64,000 bases of DNA from Pseudomonadota bacterium (lineage in GTDB: Bacteria; Pseudomonadota; Gammaproteobacteria; Burkholderiales; Burkholderiaceae_F): assembly GCA_021842465.1 (NCBI GenBank), contig JAKBZN010000007.1, positions 1 to 64,000 on the forward strand. Direction: 5' to 3'. This document shows positions 52,752 through 61,816 of the stretch, piece after piece (the first letter of the stretch is position 1; the number at the start of each line of letters is the position of its first letter). A model generated the notes under the pieces. The model was given only the letters and a program-made list of their open reading frames with translations, did not search any database and had not been told where the DNA came from. The translations under genes were made by a program, and so were the position numbers.

Positions 52752-53252
52752 ATGTCCAAAGTCATCCTGCACACCAACCACGGCGCAATCGGCATCGAAC
52801 TCGACGCGGAGCGCGCTCCCCAGACGACGGAAAACTTCCTCGAATACGTCCGGACCGGCCACTACGACAACACCGTCTTCCATCGCGTGATCGACGGCTT
52901 CATGATCCAGGGCGGCGGGTTCGAGCCCGGCATGCGCCAAAAGTCCACCCGTGCGCCGATCGACAACGAAGCCGCCAACGGCCTGCGCAACGACAAATAC
53001 ACGATCGCGATGGCCCGCACCTCGGACCCGCACTCCGCCACCGCGCAATTCTTCATCAACGTCGCCGACAACGAGTTCCTCAACCATACGGCGCCCACCG
53101 CGCAAGGCTGGGGCTATTGCGTGTTCGGCAAGGTCGTCGACGGCACCGACGTCGTCGACCGGATCAAGGGTGTGCGGACCGGACGCAGCGGGTTCCATGA
53201 AAACGTGCCGTCGGAAGACGTGGTCATCGAGCGCGCGGAAGTCGCGGCGTAA
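52752..53252 (+). CDS. ppiB: Cytoplasmic peptidyl-prolyl cis-trans isomerase (cyclophilin)
   Basis: 166 residues, the cytoplasmic cyclophilin. [58 protein letters not shown] is the active-site half, and [56 protein letters not shown] the rest. No signal peptide. ATG 52752 (MSKVIL) is chosen over 52716. It is a tandem paralogue of ppiA: both share the [19 protein letters not shown] block. lpxH follows after 11 bases. Confidence 0.95.
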   Translation: MSKVILHTNHGAIGIELDAERAPQTTENFLEYVRTGHYDNTVFHRVIDGFMIQGGGFEPGMRQKSTRAPIDNEAANGLRNDKYTIAMARTSDPHSATAQFFINVADNEFLNHTAPTAQGWGYCVFGKVVDGTDVVDRIKGVRTGRSGFHENVPSEDVVIERAEVAA

Positions 53253-53263
53253 GGAGCGACGGC

Positions 53264-54013
53264 GTGCTGCGCGACCCGGTATTCATTTCGGACCTGCATC
53301 TCTGCGCGCAGCGGCCCCGCACGCTCGCGCGCGCGCTCGCCTTCTTTGACGGGACCGCGGCCGGGCACGCGGAACTCGTCATCCTCGGCGACCTGTTCGA
53401 ATACTGGCCCGGCGACGACAGCCTGGACGCGCAGACGCCCGACGACGACGTCGCGCGCACGGTGGCCGCCGCCCTGCGGCGACTCGCCGACCGCGGCGTC
53501 GCGATTTCCCTGATCCATGGCAACCGCGACGTGCTGCTCGGCCCGCGCTTCGCCGAAGCGTCGGGCGTCCGCCTGCTGCCCGACCCCGTGGTCGAGCAGG
53601 TCGGCGGGGTTCCCACCCTGCTCTCGCACGGCGACGCCTACTGCACCCGCGACACCGCGTACCAACAATTCCGGTTGCAGGCCCGCGACCCCCGCTTTCA
53701 GGCCGCGTTCCTCGCCCGCCCGCTCGCCGAGCGCCGCGCGCTCATCGGCCAGGCCCGCGCCCAAAGCGAACAGGAAAAGCAGCGCCTCGCCGCGGAAATC
53801 ATGGACGTGACGCCGGAGGCGATCGCCCAAGCCATGCGCGATGCCGGCGCCACGCAGATGATCCACGGCCACACCCATCTGCCCGGCCGCCACGCCTTCC
53901 CGCTCGACGGCCGCGAGGCCGTGCGCTGGGTGCTGCCGGACTGGGACGAAGACACGGAGCCGGCACGCGGCGGCAGCCTGGCGGTCGTGGATGGAGTGCT
54001 GACGCTGCGGTGA
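53264..54013 (+). CDS. lpxH: UDP-2,3-diacylglucosamine diphosphatase
   Basis: Cleaves UDP-2,3-diacylglucosamine to lipid X in lipid A synthesis, on the cytoplasmic membrane face. 249 residues with the LpxH metallophosphoesterase set: FISDLHLC, ELVILGDLFEYWPGDD, LIHGNRDVLLG, LLSHGDAYCTRD and MIHGHTHLPGRH. The start is GTG 53264 with AAGGAG seven bases before. The Mn-binding residues are all present. It ends the TPR-ppiA-ppiB-lpxH transcript. Confidence 0.96.
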   Translation: MLRDPVFISDLHLCAQRPRTLARALAFFDGTAAGHAELVILGDLFEYWPGDDSLDAQTPDDDVARTVAAALRRLADRGVAISLIHGNRDVLLGPRFAEASGVRLLPDPVVEQVGGVPTLLSHGDAYCTRDTAYQQFRLQARDPRFQAAFLARPLAERRALIGQARAQSEQEKQRLAAEIMDVTPEAIAQAMRDAGATQMIHGHTHLPGRHAFPLDGREAVRWVLPDWDEDTEPARGGSLAVVDGVLTLR

Positions 54014-54051
54014 CGCCTGCACCGCGCAATCCCCGTGCAAGCCTGCGCAAA

Positions 54052-54288
54052 CGTTTGACGGCTGCGCCCCGCCGGGACCGGCTACGCGGTGGTCGCCCCT
54101 GCGGGGCGACTGCGCTGCGCTGCACAGTCCGCGGGCGCACGGCCAACTCGCTGCGCGCCCTGCGGACGCTGCGCTCGAACAAGGGCCGTGAGTCAGAAAG
54201 GGAGGCGCGCGTTCGCGCGCCGCCCGCGTCCTTGCCCTGCTCGCCACCGCGTCTTATGCCGGTCCCGGCGGGGCGCAGCCGCCAAACG
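54052..54288 (+). mobile_element. MITE-like element A with self-complementary ends
   Basis: 237 bp. The outer 31 bases at each end are complementary with one mismatch (left end starts CGTTTGACGGCTGCG). The inside holds a 93-nt core (54133..54225) that matches element B in reverse at 86 of 93 positions without a gap. No gene is seen: ORFs 54010..54297 and 54193..54408 are by-products. It fills most of the 344-bp gap after lpxH. Confidence 0.7.
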
Positions 54289-54357
54289 CAATCGTGATTT
54301 GGGCCGAGAAGGCAAGACACCCCCCGATTGGAGCCCCATGCCCGGAAAAGGGGAACC

Positions 54358-54471
54358 ATGCGGCTGGAGCAGAACGACGAGTGGTTCCTGAACCGTTGCC
54401 GCATGCAATATGAGGATCTCCGGTCGCCCCGCGAACCTGCACCGACGCGGCTGTCCGCCGTAGCACGCTGA
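54358..54471 (+). pseudogene. C-terminal fragment of an IS256-family transposase
   Basis: 37 codons, MRLEQNDEWFLNRCRMQYED followed by LRSPREPAPTRLSAVAR and a stop. The LEQNDEW...RYMxLE-type ending is that of IS256/Mutator transposases. The catalytic DDE domain is absent. It probably marks an old insertion now reduced to its end. Confidence 0.55.
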
Positions 54472-54504
54472 GTAACGTGTGCTCAGCCAATCCGGGCTGT
54501 GAAC

Positions 54505-55057
54505 CTACGCCACACCGCGACCAGTTTCCAAAGCCGCCCCGTACAACCGGAAAACTTGACCACAAAAGTCATCGATGAAGTTACTTGTAAGGACGGTAGC
54601 ATTCCAATTTCTATCTATGAAAGTGACTGATTGGAGGTCATCGGAAAGTTGGAATGTACCGTGGGAAAAGGCGTTTCTAATGTGCTGTGCGATGGTTCCT
54701 TCACGGCACCGCCCCAGGTACTGCTTAAAGGGAAACAGGCTGGAGCCCTCGACAACCATTTCCAGGCCATCTTCGAGGTGCTGACTCCGCATATATACCA
54801 TTGCAACATATCCACGAAGCATGAACACACCGCTCCAGCGAACGCGCTCCATTTCCGCATCGGGGGACGGCTGTGCAATTCGATCGGAGCGTGGCAATCG
54901 GTGCTCCGGAAATGAAATTACTCAAACCATACGCAGAAAATGCGTTATGTAATTTTTCGTCGCATATGAAAAGACCGAGTCTTGTAATTTCCCGCCGAAG
55001 TACCTCGTCTGAAACGTTGCCTAGTTCTTCCAGAATTGGTTGAAGATCAATCTCCAT
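54505..55057 (-). pseudogene. Frameshifted HEPN-like gene
   Basis: Two overlapping minus-strand frames look like one broken gene. The 5' frame starts MEIDLQPILEELGNVSDEVL at 55057 with AAGGAG six bases before, and reads to SNFISGAPIATLRS. One base out of frame the text resumes RIAQPSPDAEMERVRWSGVF near 54905 and ends at 54505. The second part has TIAQHIRNAFSHGTF, where R-x4-H is the HEPN RNase motif, and DLQSVTFIDRNW. The piece is clearly less GC-rich than the host. Two separate small genes remain possible, since the shift sits near the junction. Confidence 0.45.
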
Positions 55058-55110
55058 GTGAAACTCCTTGGGCGAGACCTATCAACGTTTTATTGTTCCA
55101 CAATGTTTGC

Positions 55111-55356
55111 CACCAGTTCCGGATACCCTTCGCCTGCTCCGGCCCCGTTGGGGGGCGCGGAGAGCAGCGCAGGAGTCGGGGCGGCGCGCGAACGCGCGCT
55201 ACTCCTTCTGACTCACGGCCCCTGTCCGAGCGCAGCGTCCGCAGGACGCGCAGCGAGTTGGCCGTGCGCCCCGGCTCCGAGCAGCGCAGCGGAGGCAGCC
55301 CGCAGGGCTGACCGCGACACCGGGCAGGAACAGGCGAAGGGTATCCGGAACTGGTG
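55111..55356 (-). mobile_element. MITE-like element B with self-complementary ends
   Basis: 246 bp, opposite in direction to element A. The outer 30 bases are complementary with one mismatch (left end CACCAGTTCCGGATACC) but are unrelated to the ends of A. The core 55178..55271 matches that of A. It fills most of the 401-bp gap between the HEPN-like gene and trmJ; 55357..55458 shows no gene. Confidence 0.7.
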
Positions 55357-55458
55357 CACGACAACTTTCGCGCGAATTGTATGTTTACGAACGATATGTC
55401 GCGCGATCCACAACGCAATTCGTTCAAAGCGGAACGAAGCAATACCGCCGAACAAACG

Positions 55459-56262
55459 TCAGCGATGGCGCTTCGTCCCCGCCCGCTCCGCCTTCGGCCG
55501 CTCCATCGCCGCCGCGATCCCCCGCAGGATGTCCACCTCCGTCCGGGTCGGCCGCGCGCGCAGCAGCAGACGCCGCATCCGCGCCATCAGGTTCTTCGGC
55601 TGCCCGGGATCCAGATACCCGACCGCGATCAAGGCTCGCTCGAGATGCCCGAACATCGCCTCGGTCTGCTCGACGCCTGCCGCCGCATCGTCTTCGCGCG
55701 GCGCGGTTTGTGAAACGTCGCGGCGGGGCAGCGGCGCGAGGGGCGCCCCCGTCTGCCGCAACAATTCCCGGCGGCTTTCGTAGGCGGCGATCTGCGCCGC
55801 CTGGGCGAGATTGAGCGACGCGCGCAGCGGATCCGCCGGAATCGCACAGACCGCATGGCAACGCTGCACGTCCTCGTTGGTCAGGCCCGTGCGTTCCGTG
55901 CCGAACACGAACGCGATCTCCGCCCCATCCCCGCACGCCGCCTGCGCGGCTTCGCGGGCCGCCTCGCGAACCTCGATCGGCTCCGGTCCGAACCCGCGCG
56001 CATACCCGCTCATGGCGTACGCGCGCTGTACCCCGTCGAGCGCCTCGGCCAGCGAATCACAACTCCGCGCCCCGACCAGCACGTCCGCCGCCGAGGTCGC
56101 GAACGCCAGCGCCTCCGGGTCTTCGCGAAACTCCGTGGTACGCGGCTGCACCACGACGAGCCGCGAAAACCCCATGGTACGGATCGCCCTCGCGCAAGCG
56201 CCGATATTGCCCGCATGCGCGGGCGCGACCAGTACGAATCGAAATTGCGAGAAACCCGACAC
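55459..56262 (-). CDS. trmJ: tRNA (cytidine/uridine-2'-O-)-methyltransferase TrmJ-like (SPOUT)
   Basis: 267-residue SPOUT methyltransferase that adds 2'-O-methyl to position 32 of some tRNAs. FRFVLVAPAHAGNIGACARAIRTMGFSRLVVVQPR is motif 1. IAFVFGTERTGLTNEDVQRCHAVCAIPAD is motif 2, and LNLAQAAQIAAYESRREL is motif 3 of the knot. The C-terminal dimer helix (EAMFGHLERALIAVGYLDPGQPKNLMARMRRLLLRARPTRTEVDILRGI) is TrmJ-like. The start is GTG 56262 (VSGFSQFRF); the track start lies inside suhB on the other strand. It is divergent from suhB, a common betaproteobacterial arrangement. Confidence 0.92.
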   Translation of the reverse strand: MSGFSQFRFVLVAPAHAGNIGACARAIRTMGFSRLVVVQPRTTEFREDPEALAFATSAADVLVGARSCDSLAEALDGVQRAYAMSGYARGFGPEPIEVREAAREAAQAACGDGAEIAFVFGTERTGLTNEDVQRCHAVCAIPADPLRASLNLAQAAQIAAYESRRELLRQTGAPLAPLPRRDVSQTAPREDDAAAGVEQTEAMFGHLERALIAVGYLDPGQPKNLMARMRRLLLRARPTRTEVDILRGIAAAMERPKAERAGTKRHR

Positions 56263-56329
56263 CGAACACCCGTAAAATCGCGATTTGCGTCCACCGACCG
56301 CGCGTGCCGCACGGCCGCGCCCCCTTCTC

Positions 56330-57136
56330 ATGCACCCGCTACTGAATACCGCCATCAAAGCCGCCCGCAAGGCCGGCGCCATCATCAACCGCGCCAGCCA
56401 CGACGTCGACCTGCTGAAGGTCAGCGCGAAGGGCCAGGCCGATTTTGTCACGGAGGTCGACCACGCTGCGGAACAGGCGATCATCGAGACGATTTCCCAG
56501 GCGTATCCCGACCACGGCTTTCTCGCCGAGGAGTCGGGGCGGAGCCAACCGCCAGGCGCCAAGGCCGACTTCACCTGGATCATCGATCCGCTCGACGGAA
56601 CGACCAACTTCATCCACGGGTTCCCGCAATACGCGGTGTCGATCGCCTGCATGCACGAGGGACAGATCACCCAGGCGGTGATCTACGACCCGTCGCGCAA
56701 CGACCTCTACACGGCGACCCGCGGCCGCGGCGCGTTCCTCAACGACCGCCGCATTCGCGTATCCAAGCGCAGCCAGATGGCCGAAGCCCTGATCGGGACC
56801 GGATTCCCCTTTCGCGACCTGGAATTCCTCGACCGCTACCTGGCGATCTTCCGCCGCGTCACCGCCGCCACCGCAGGGATCCGCCGTCCGGGTTCGGCCG
56901 CGCTCGATCTCGCATGCGTCGCCGCGGGCCGCTATGACGGATTCTGGGAATTCCGGTTGTCGCCGTGGGACATCGCCGCGGGAATCCTGCTCGTGATCGA
57001 GGCGGGCGGCTTGGTCACCGACGATCAGGGCGGCGCCGCATACCTGGACAGCGGCAACGTCGTCTGCGGCAATCCCAAGATCGCCCCGCAATTGCTGCAA
57101 CTGGTAAGCGGCGCCGAGACGGCGCCGCGGTTGTGA
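56330..57136 (+). CDS. suhB: Inositol monophosphatase family protein SuhB
   Basis: 268 residues. SuhB is a Mg-dependent phosphatase that also binds RNA polymerase and helps rRNA antitermination. [19 protein letters not shown] opens it. [19 protein letters not shown], then FLAEESG and [25 protein letters not shown] carry the metal ligands (E, DPLDGT). [26 protein letters not shown] is the C-terminal WDIAAG motif. ATG 56330 is chosen over 56285, as [13 protein letters not shown] is the family start. dsbB follows after seven bases. Confidence 0.96.
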   Translation: MHPLLNTAIKAARKAGAIINRASHDVDLLKVSAKGQADFVTEVDHAAEQAIIETISQAYPDHGFLAEESGRSQPPGAKADFTWIIDPLDGTTNFIHGFPQYAVSIACMHEGQITQAVIYDPSRNDLYTATRGRGAFLNDRRIRVSKRSQMAEALIGTGFPFRDLEFLDRYLAIFRRVTAATAGIRRPGSAALDLACVAAGRYDGFWEFRLSPWDIAAGILLVIEAGGLVTDDQGGAAYLDSGNVVCGNPKIAPQLLQLVSGAETAPRL

Positions 57137-57143
57137 CCGACGA

Positions 57144-57662
57144 ATGGGCTGCCCCGTGAAATGCCCCGTACGTGGCCCCGCCGGGCCACGCATCCTGTAT
57201 GGCGCGGTCGCCTTCGCCGCCACGGCGCTGATCGGATTCGCGATCTACCTGCAGGAGGTCAAGGGACTCGAACCCTGCCCGCTGTGCATCCTGCAGCGCT
57301 ATGCCTATGTGGTCGTCGCGGCGGCCGCTCTGGTGGCGGCGTTGATGCCGACGTCCGGACCACGCGTCGTCGCGCGGATTGCGGCGTGGATCGGGATCGC
57401 GTTCGCGGTGGCGGGCGCGGGTGTGGGGGTGTGGCACGTCTGGCTGCAGACGCATCCGCCCAAATTCGCGTCCTGCGGACCGAGCCTGCAGTATCTCGTC
57501 GCCAATCTGCCCTTGGGGCGGGCCTTGCCGCGCATCTTCCAGGGCTATGCGGACTGCACGGAAATTACGTGGCGGCTTCTGGGGCTGACGATCCCGGCGT
57601 GGTCCCTGTTGTGTCTGCTGGGATTGGCCACAATGCTGTGGGCCGCGCAGCGGCGCCGGTGA
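57144..57662 (+). CDS. dsbB: Disulfide bond formation protein B
   Basis: Inner-membrane quinone reductase that reoxidises DsbA. 172 residues with four hydrophobic segments. EPCPLCILQRYAYVVVAAAALVAAL carries the CxxC of the first periplasmic loop. ASCGPSLQYLVANLPLGRALPRIFQGYADCTEITWRLLG carries the second cysteine pair. All four catalytic cysteines and the quinone-site arginine in QRY are present. It is close behind suhB and ahead of a convergent desaturase gene. Confidence 0.96.
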   Translation: MGCPVKCPVRGPAGPRILYGAVAFAATALIGFAIYLQEVKGLEPCPLCILQRYAYVVVAAAALVAALMPTSGPRVVARIAAWIGIAFAVAGAGVGVWHVWLQTHPPKFASCGPSLQYLVANLPLGRALPRIFQGYADCTEITWRLLGLTIPAWSLLCLLGLATMLWAAQRRR

Positions 57663-57719
57663 CCCGGCCCGACCGACGGCCGGAACGGGTCACCCACGCA
57701 CGTCGCAGCGGGGCGACGG

Positions 57720-58877
57720 TCACGCCGCCGCGGGTTCGCTCGTCGCCTTGCCGGAGTAGGTGGTCCAGCAGTGCCGCGAGAAGTCGTAGAGCTTGCAGTT
57801 GCGTGCCGTCTCAAAATACCAGCGCCACGAGAACGGCTGGATGACGATGCGCTGGGGCAACAGGTCTTCCAGCATCTTCTGGGCATTCTTCAGCCGGTAG
57901 AGCGGAATGCTCATGTCCAGGTGATGCGCGGTGTGTTCCATGATGTGGTGCAGCACCGCGCCGAACCGCAGCGGGAAGGTCAGATGCACGGTCGTGGAGA
58001 TGAACGGCTGTGCGCGCGCCCAGGCGATGCGGTCGTCGTACCAGTTGACCTTGACGTGGGTATGGTGGACGTACACCACGAACCCGATCATCGAATTCCA
58101 GAAGAAGAACGGCACGGCCCAGCCGAACACCAGCACGGGCGCGATGGCCTGACCGGTCGCATGCGCGGCCCAGGCCAGGACGGCGGCCCAGGCCAGTCCG
58201 TACACGCTCACCAGCACGTTGTCCCAGAAGAAGATCGGACGGCGGGTACCCATGTACGTCTTGCTCGGGAAGAACATGCGCAGCCACCAGATTTCGAACA
58301 TGTAGTACAGGCCCGGCGCCCAGCCGCTGCGATAAATCCGGTCCAGCACCCGTCGGCCGGGCGAGAGGGCCTCGAACTCCTCCCGCGTCAGCGGTGCCCA
58401 GACGAAGTCGAAGCCCTTGAGATTGGTGTACCCGTGATGCACGACGTTGTGCCCGATGTCCCAAAGGCTGTAGGGCGTGATCGACGGCAGGAACGCGATG
58501 CGCCCCAGTACCTTGTTCAACCGGCGATGCGGCGTCAGGCTCTGATGACAGGCATCGTGCCCGATGATGAACAGCCGGCCGATCCAGAACCCGGCAATCA
58601 TGCCGAACAGCAGCTTGATCGGCCACGAGTGCGCGAGCACCGTCCCGCCGAGCAGGGAGAACAGGACGAGATAGTCGAAACCCAGCAGCACGATGGCGTA
58701 TGCCGTCGTGCGCTCCGCCAGCGGGATGAGCCAGCGCCGCATGACCTTGCGGTGCGGTAGCGGCTCGCCGACGGGAATCGGAGCGAGAGGGAGAGAACCG
58801 GTTTCGGATGAACGTTCCGGCGAGGTTCCCGCCGGAGAAGAGGCCTCTGCGGCCGGCATCGATGATATGGACGACAT
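57720..58877 (-). CDS. Membrane fatty acid desaturase
   Basis: 385-residue integral membrane di-iron desaturase. The three histidine boxes are present: GHDACHQS, HNVVHHGYTN and HHIMEHTAHHLD. HHTHVKVNWYDDR is also conserved. Hydrophobic segments surround them (TTAYAIVLLGFDYLVLFSLLGGTVLA and others). The third-box sequence fits the omega-6/delta-12 type, so it adds a double bond to membrane phospholipid acyl chains. ATG 58877 is chosen; the first 40 residues are serine/proline-rich and low in complexity. It is divergent from mutS. Confidence 0.9.
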   Translation of the reverse strand: MSSISSMPAAEASSPAGTSPERSSETGSLPLAPIPVGEPLPHRKVMRRWLIPLAERTTAYAIVLLGFDYLVLFSLLGGTVLAHSWPIKLLFGMIAGFWIGRLFIIGHDACHQSLTPHRRLNKVLGRIAFLPSITPYSLWDIGHNVVHHGYTNLKGFDFVWAPLTREEFEALSPGRRVLDRIYRSGWAPGLYYMFEIWWLRMFFPSKTYMGTRRPIFFWDNVLVSVYGLAWAAVLAWAAHATGQAIAPVLVFGWAVPFFFWNSMIGFVVYVHHTHVKVNWYDDRIAWARAQPFISTTVHLTFPLRFGAVLHHIMEHTAHHLDMSIPLYRLKNAQKMLEDLLPQRIVIQPFSWRWYFETARNCKLYDFSRHCWTTYSGKATSEPAAA

Positions 58878-58965
58878 ATGTTCCAGCAATGCAGGGCCCC
58901 AACGGCCCCGGAAAAAACAACGGCCGGGGGATCCTACCTCCCGAGCGCGACCGGACTTTGACCTA

Positions 58966-58991
58966 AGTAAAACAAAACACGGTATTTTACT
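58966..58991. promoter_or_regulatory. Inverted repeat between desaturase and mutS
   Basis: AGTAAAA and TTTTACT flank 12 bases, a perfect 7-bp inverted repeat in the 248-bp divergent gap. TTGACC lies just before it on the plus strand and TATTTT inside it. It could be an operator for the desaturase gene. Inference from position only. Confidence 0.35.
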
Positions 58992-59125
58992 GTGCTTGGT
59001 GGCTTGCGGTACGGGTTGTTGCATGTTCGTCGTTCGCCGGCCGCACCCACGCCCATGGCGCCCCCGGGAAGAATCGGTCGCGACGTTCCGCCGCGCCCCG
59101 GATCGGTGCCTGCCACCCCGAACGG

Positions 59126-61816
59126 ATGGGGTTTCCAACCGAAGTCGAATTCACGATCAGCACATTGGATACGAAACAACATACCCCGGTGATGCAGCAG
59201 TTTCACCGGATCAAGGCGCAATATCCCGAAGAACTCGTCTTTTACCGGATGGGGGACTTCTACGAACTGTTCTACGAGGACGCGGAAAAGGCCGCGCGGC
59301 TGCTCGGCCTGACGCTGACCGCCCGCGGCCAGTCGGGCGGCGCGCCGGTGAAGATGGCGGGCGTGCCGGCCGTCAGCGTCGACCAATACCTCGCCCGGTT
59401 GGTCCAACTGGGTGAGTCGGTCGCGATCTGCGAGCAGGTGGGGGATCCGGCGACGGCGCGCGGCCCGGTGGAACGCAAGGTCGTCCGGGTGGTCACCCCG
59501 GGGACCCTGACCGACCAGGATCTGCTGCCGAACAAGCGCGACGCGGCGCTGGCCGGAATTGCCTTCGGAACGCCGTCGAACCACGGCCCGGCCCGGGACA
59601 CGGCGGTGGCGGTCGCCTGGCTCGTGCTGGCCAGCGGAGACCTGCGGGTGGTCGAGACGACGGCCGCGGAGCTCGACTCCGAACTGGCGCGCATCGCGCC
59701 GGCCGAAATCGTTGCGGCGGAAGGGCACGCGGCGCGGATCCGCGCCGCGGTTCCGGTGCGCAGCGCGCCCGACTGGCACTTCGACGCCGCGCGCGGCGAT
59801 CCCCTGTTGCGTGAGGCGCTCGGCGTGGCGAGCCTCCACGCCTTCGACCTCGACCGGCGGCCGTTGGCGTTGGCCGCCTGCGCGGGCCTCCTCGATTACG
59901 CCCGGCATACCCAAGGGCGGCAGGCCGGGGAGCGCCTGGCCCATATCGTCACCGTCCGGGTGGAATCCCATTCCGACTACATCGGCATCGATCCGGTGAC
60001 ACGGCGCAATCTCGAGATCACCGAGGCGATTCGCGACCCCGCGGCGCCGACGCTCTTTTCCACCCTCGACCGCTGTGCGACCGGAATGGGCAGCCGGCGT
60101 CTGCGCCACTGCCTGCACCATCCGCTGCGCGATTCCCAAGCGGTGCGGGCGCGCCAGGACACGATCGCCGCCCTGCTGCGCGCCGATGCCGCGCAGTCCA
60201 TGCTGGACGCGCTCTCGGCGGTGCCCGACCTCGATCGCATCGCCAGCCGCATCGCGCTGCGATCGGTGCGTCCGAAGGAACTCGCCGCGCTACGCGCCTG
60301 CGCACCGGCACTGGGCCGGGCGGCGGCGCTCGCCGACGCGCTCGACGTCGCCAGTTCGCCGGACCGCTCGATTCCGGGCCCGCTCGCGCTGGCGGAAACG
60401 CTGGTGCGGCGCCTGGCGGAGGCGCTGGCCGACGAGCCGGCCTACAGCCCGCGCGACGGTGACGTGATGCGCACCGGGTTCGACGCGGAACTCGACGAAC
60501 TGCGCGCGCTGCGCGACAACGCCGGCGCCTTCCTCGTCGACCTCGAAGCGCGCGAGCGGGCGCGCACCGGAATTCCCAACCTGCGGGTGGAATACAACCG
60601 CGTGCACGGCTATTACATCGAGGTCACCAACGGCCAGGCGGACAAGGTTCCCGAGGATTACCGCCGCCGCCAGACCCTGAAGAACGCCGAGCGCTACATC
60701 ACGCCGGAACTCAAGTCCTTCGAGGACCGCGCACTCTCCGCGCAGGAACGCGCACGCGCGCGCGAAAGGGAATTGTTCGACGCGCTGCTGCGGGAACTGG
60801 AACCGGAGATCGGGCCGCTGCTGCGCACCGCGGATGCGGTGGCGATGATGGACATGCTGAGCGCGCTCGCCGCGCATGCCCGCGCGGCGGGATGGGTCCG
60901 ACCCACCCTGCGGCCGCAGCGCGGCATGGACGTCGAAGGCGCGCGCCATGCCGTGGTCGAACAGACCCTCGAGACGTATACCCCCAACGACTGCCGCCTC
61001 GACGACGCCCGGCGCATGCTCATCATCACCGGCCCGAACATGGGTGGAAAATCCACCTACATGCGCTCGGTGGCGCTCATCGCCCTGCTGGCGCACTGCG
61101 GCAGCTACGTTCCCGCCGCACGGGCGGAGATCGGACCGGTGGACCGGATTTTCACGCGCATCGGCGCGGCCGACGACCTCGCGCGCGGCGCATCGACCTT
61201 TCTCGTCGAGATGACCGAAGCCGCGGCCATCCTGCACAACGCCGGACGCCACAGCCTCGTGCTCATGGACGAGATCGGCCGTGGAACCTCCACCTTCGAC
61301 GGCATGGCGCTGGCGGGCGCGATCGCGCGCGCCCTGGTCCAGACCAACGACTGTCTGACGCTGTTCGCCACCCATTATTTCGAAATCACCGCGCTCGCGG
61401 CCCAATTGCCCGGCGTGGCGAACGTGCACGTCGCGGCGACCCAGACGCGCGGCAAGCTCGTTTTCCTGCACCAGGTACGGGAAGGTCCGGCGAGCCAGAG
61501 CCACGGATTGGCGGTTGCCGCCCTCGCCGGCGTGCCCCAGGCCGTGATCGGCCATGCCCGTGCCCTGCTTGCCCGGTTGGAGACGAACGCCGCGGCGGCA
61601 GCGGCGATGGACGCGCGCCAGCCCGACCTGTTCACCGCCGTGGACGGATCGAGCCCCTCGACGGCGGCAGCCGAGCCGCGGGAAGCGCCGATGCCCGACC
61701 CCCTGCGCGGGCGGCTGCGGGACATCGACCCCGACCGTCTGACCCCGCGCGAAGCGCTGGACCTGCTCTATGCGCTGCATACGGAGGCGGGCGCAGGAGG
61801 CCCGGAACATGCCTGA
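59126..61816 (+). CDS. mutS: DNA mismatch repair protein MutS
   Basis: Mismatch sensor of 896 residues. [39 protein letters not shown] contains the Phe-x-Glu mismatch-reading motif (FYELF). The connector, core and clamp follow, with [20 protein letters not shown] in the clamp-lever region. The ATPase has Walker [20 protein letters not shown] and [16 protein letters not shown] (Walker B), then [14 protein letters not shown] 59126 is the track start; TTG 59165 ([13 protein letters not shown]) would fit other MutS N-termini better. The stop overlaps the next gene by eight bases. Confidence 0.97.
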   Translation: MGFPTEVEFTISTLDTKQHTPVMQQFHRIKAQYPEELVFYRMGDFYELFYEDAEKAARLLGLTLTARGQSGGAPVKMAGVPAVSVDQYLARLVQLGESVAICEQVGDPATARGPVERKVVRVVTPGTLTDQDLLPNKRDAALAGIAFGTPSNHGPARDTAVAVAWLVLASGDLRVVETTAAELDSELARIAPAEIVAAEGHAARIRAAVPVRSAPDWHFDAARGDPLLREALGVASLHAFDLDRRPLALAACAGLLDYARHTQGRQAGERLAHIVTVRVESHSDYIGIDPVTRRNLEITEAIRDPAAPTLFSTLDRCATGMGSRRLRHCLHHPLRDSQAVRARQDTIAALLRADAAQSMLDALSAVPDLDRIASRIALRSVRPKELAALRACAPALGRAAALADALDVASSPDRSIPGPLALAETLVRRLAEALADEPAYSPRDGDVMRTGFDAELDELRALRDNAGAFLVDLEARERARTGIPNLRVEYNRVHGYYIEVTNGQADKVPEDYRRRQTLKNAERYITPELKSFEDRALSAQERARARERELFDALLRELEPEIGPLLRTADAVAMMDMLSALAAHARAAGWVRPTLRPQRGMDVEGARHAVVEQTLETYTPNDCRLDDARRMLIITGPNMGGKSTYMRSVALIALLAHCGSYVPAARAEIGPVDRIFTRIGAADDLARGASTFLVEMTEAAAILHNAGRHSLVLMDEIGRGTSTFDGMALAGAIARALVQTNDCLTLFATHYFEITALAAQLPGVANVHVAATQTRGKLVFLHQVREGPASQSHGLAVAALAGVPQAVIGHARALLARLETNAAAAAAMDARQPDLFTAVDGSSPSTAAAEPREAPMPDPLRGRLRDIDPDRLTPREALDLLYALHTEAGAGGPEHA

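Noticed and set aside
55040-55783. 247-aa plus-strand frame over element B and trmJ
   Set aside because: Arginine/alanine-rich shadow crossing the mobile element and the reverse strand of trmJ.
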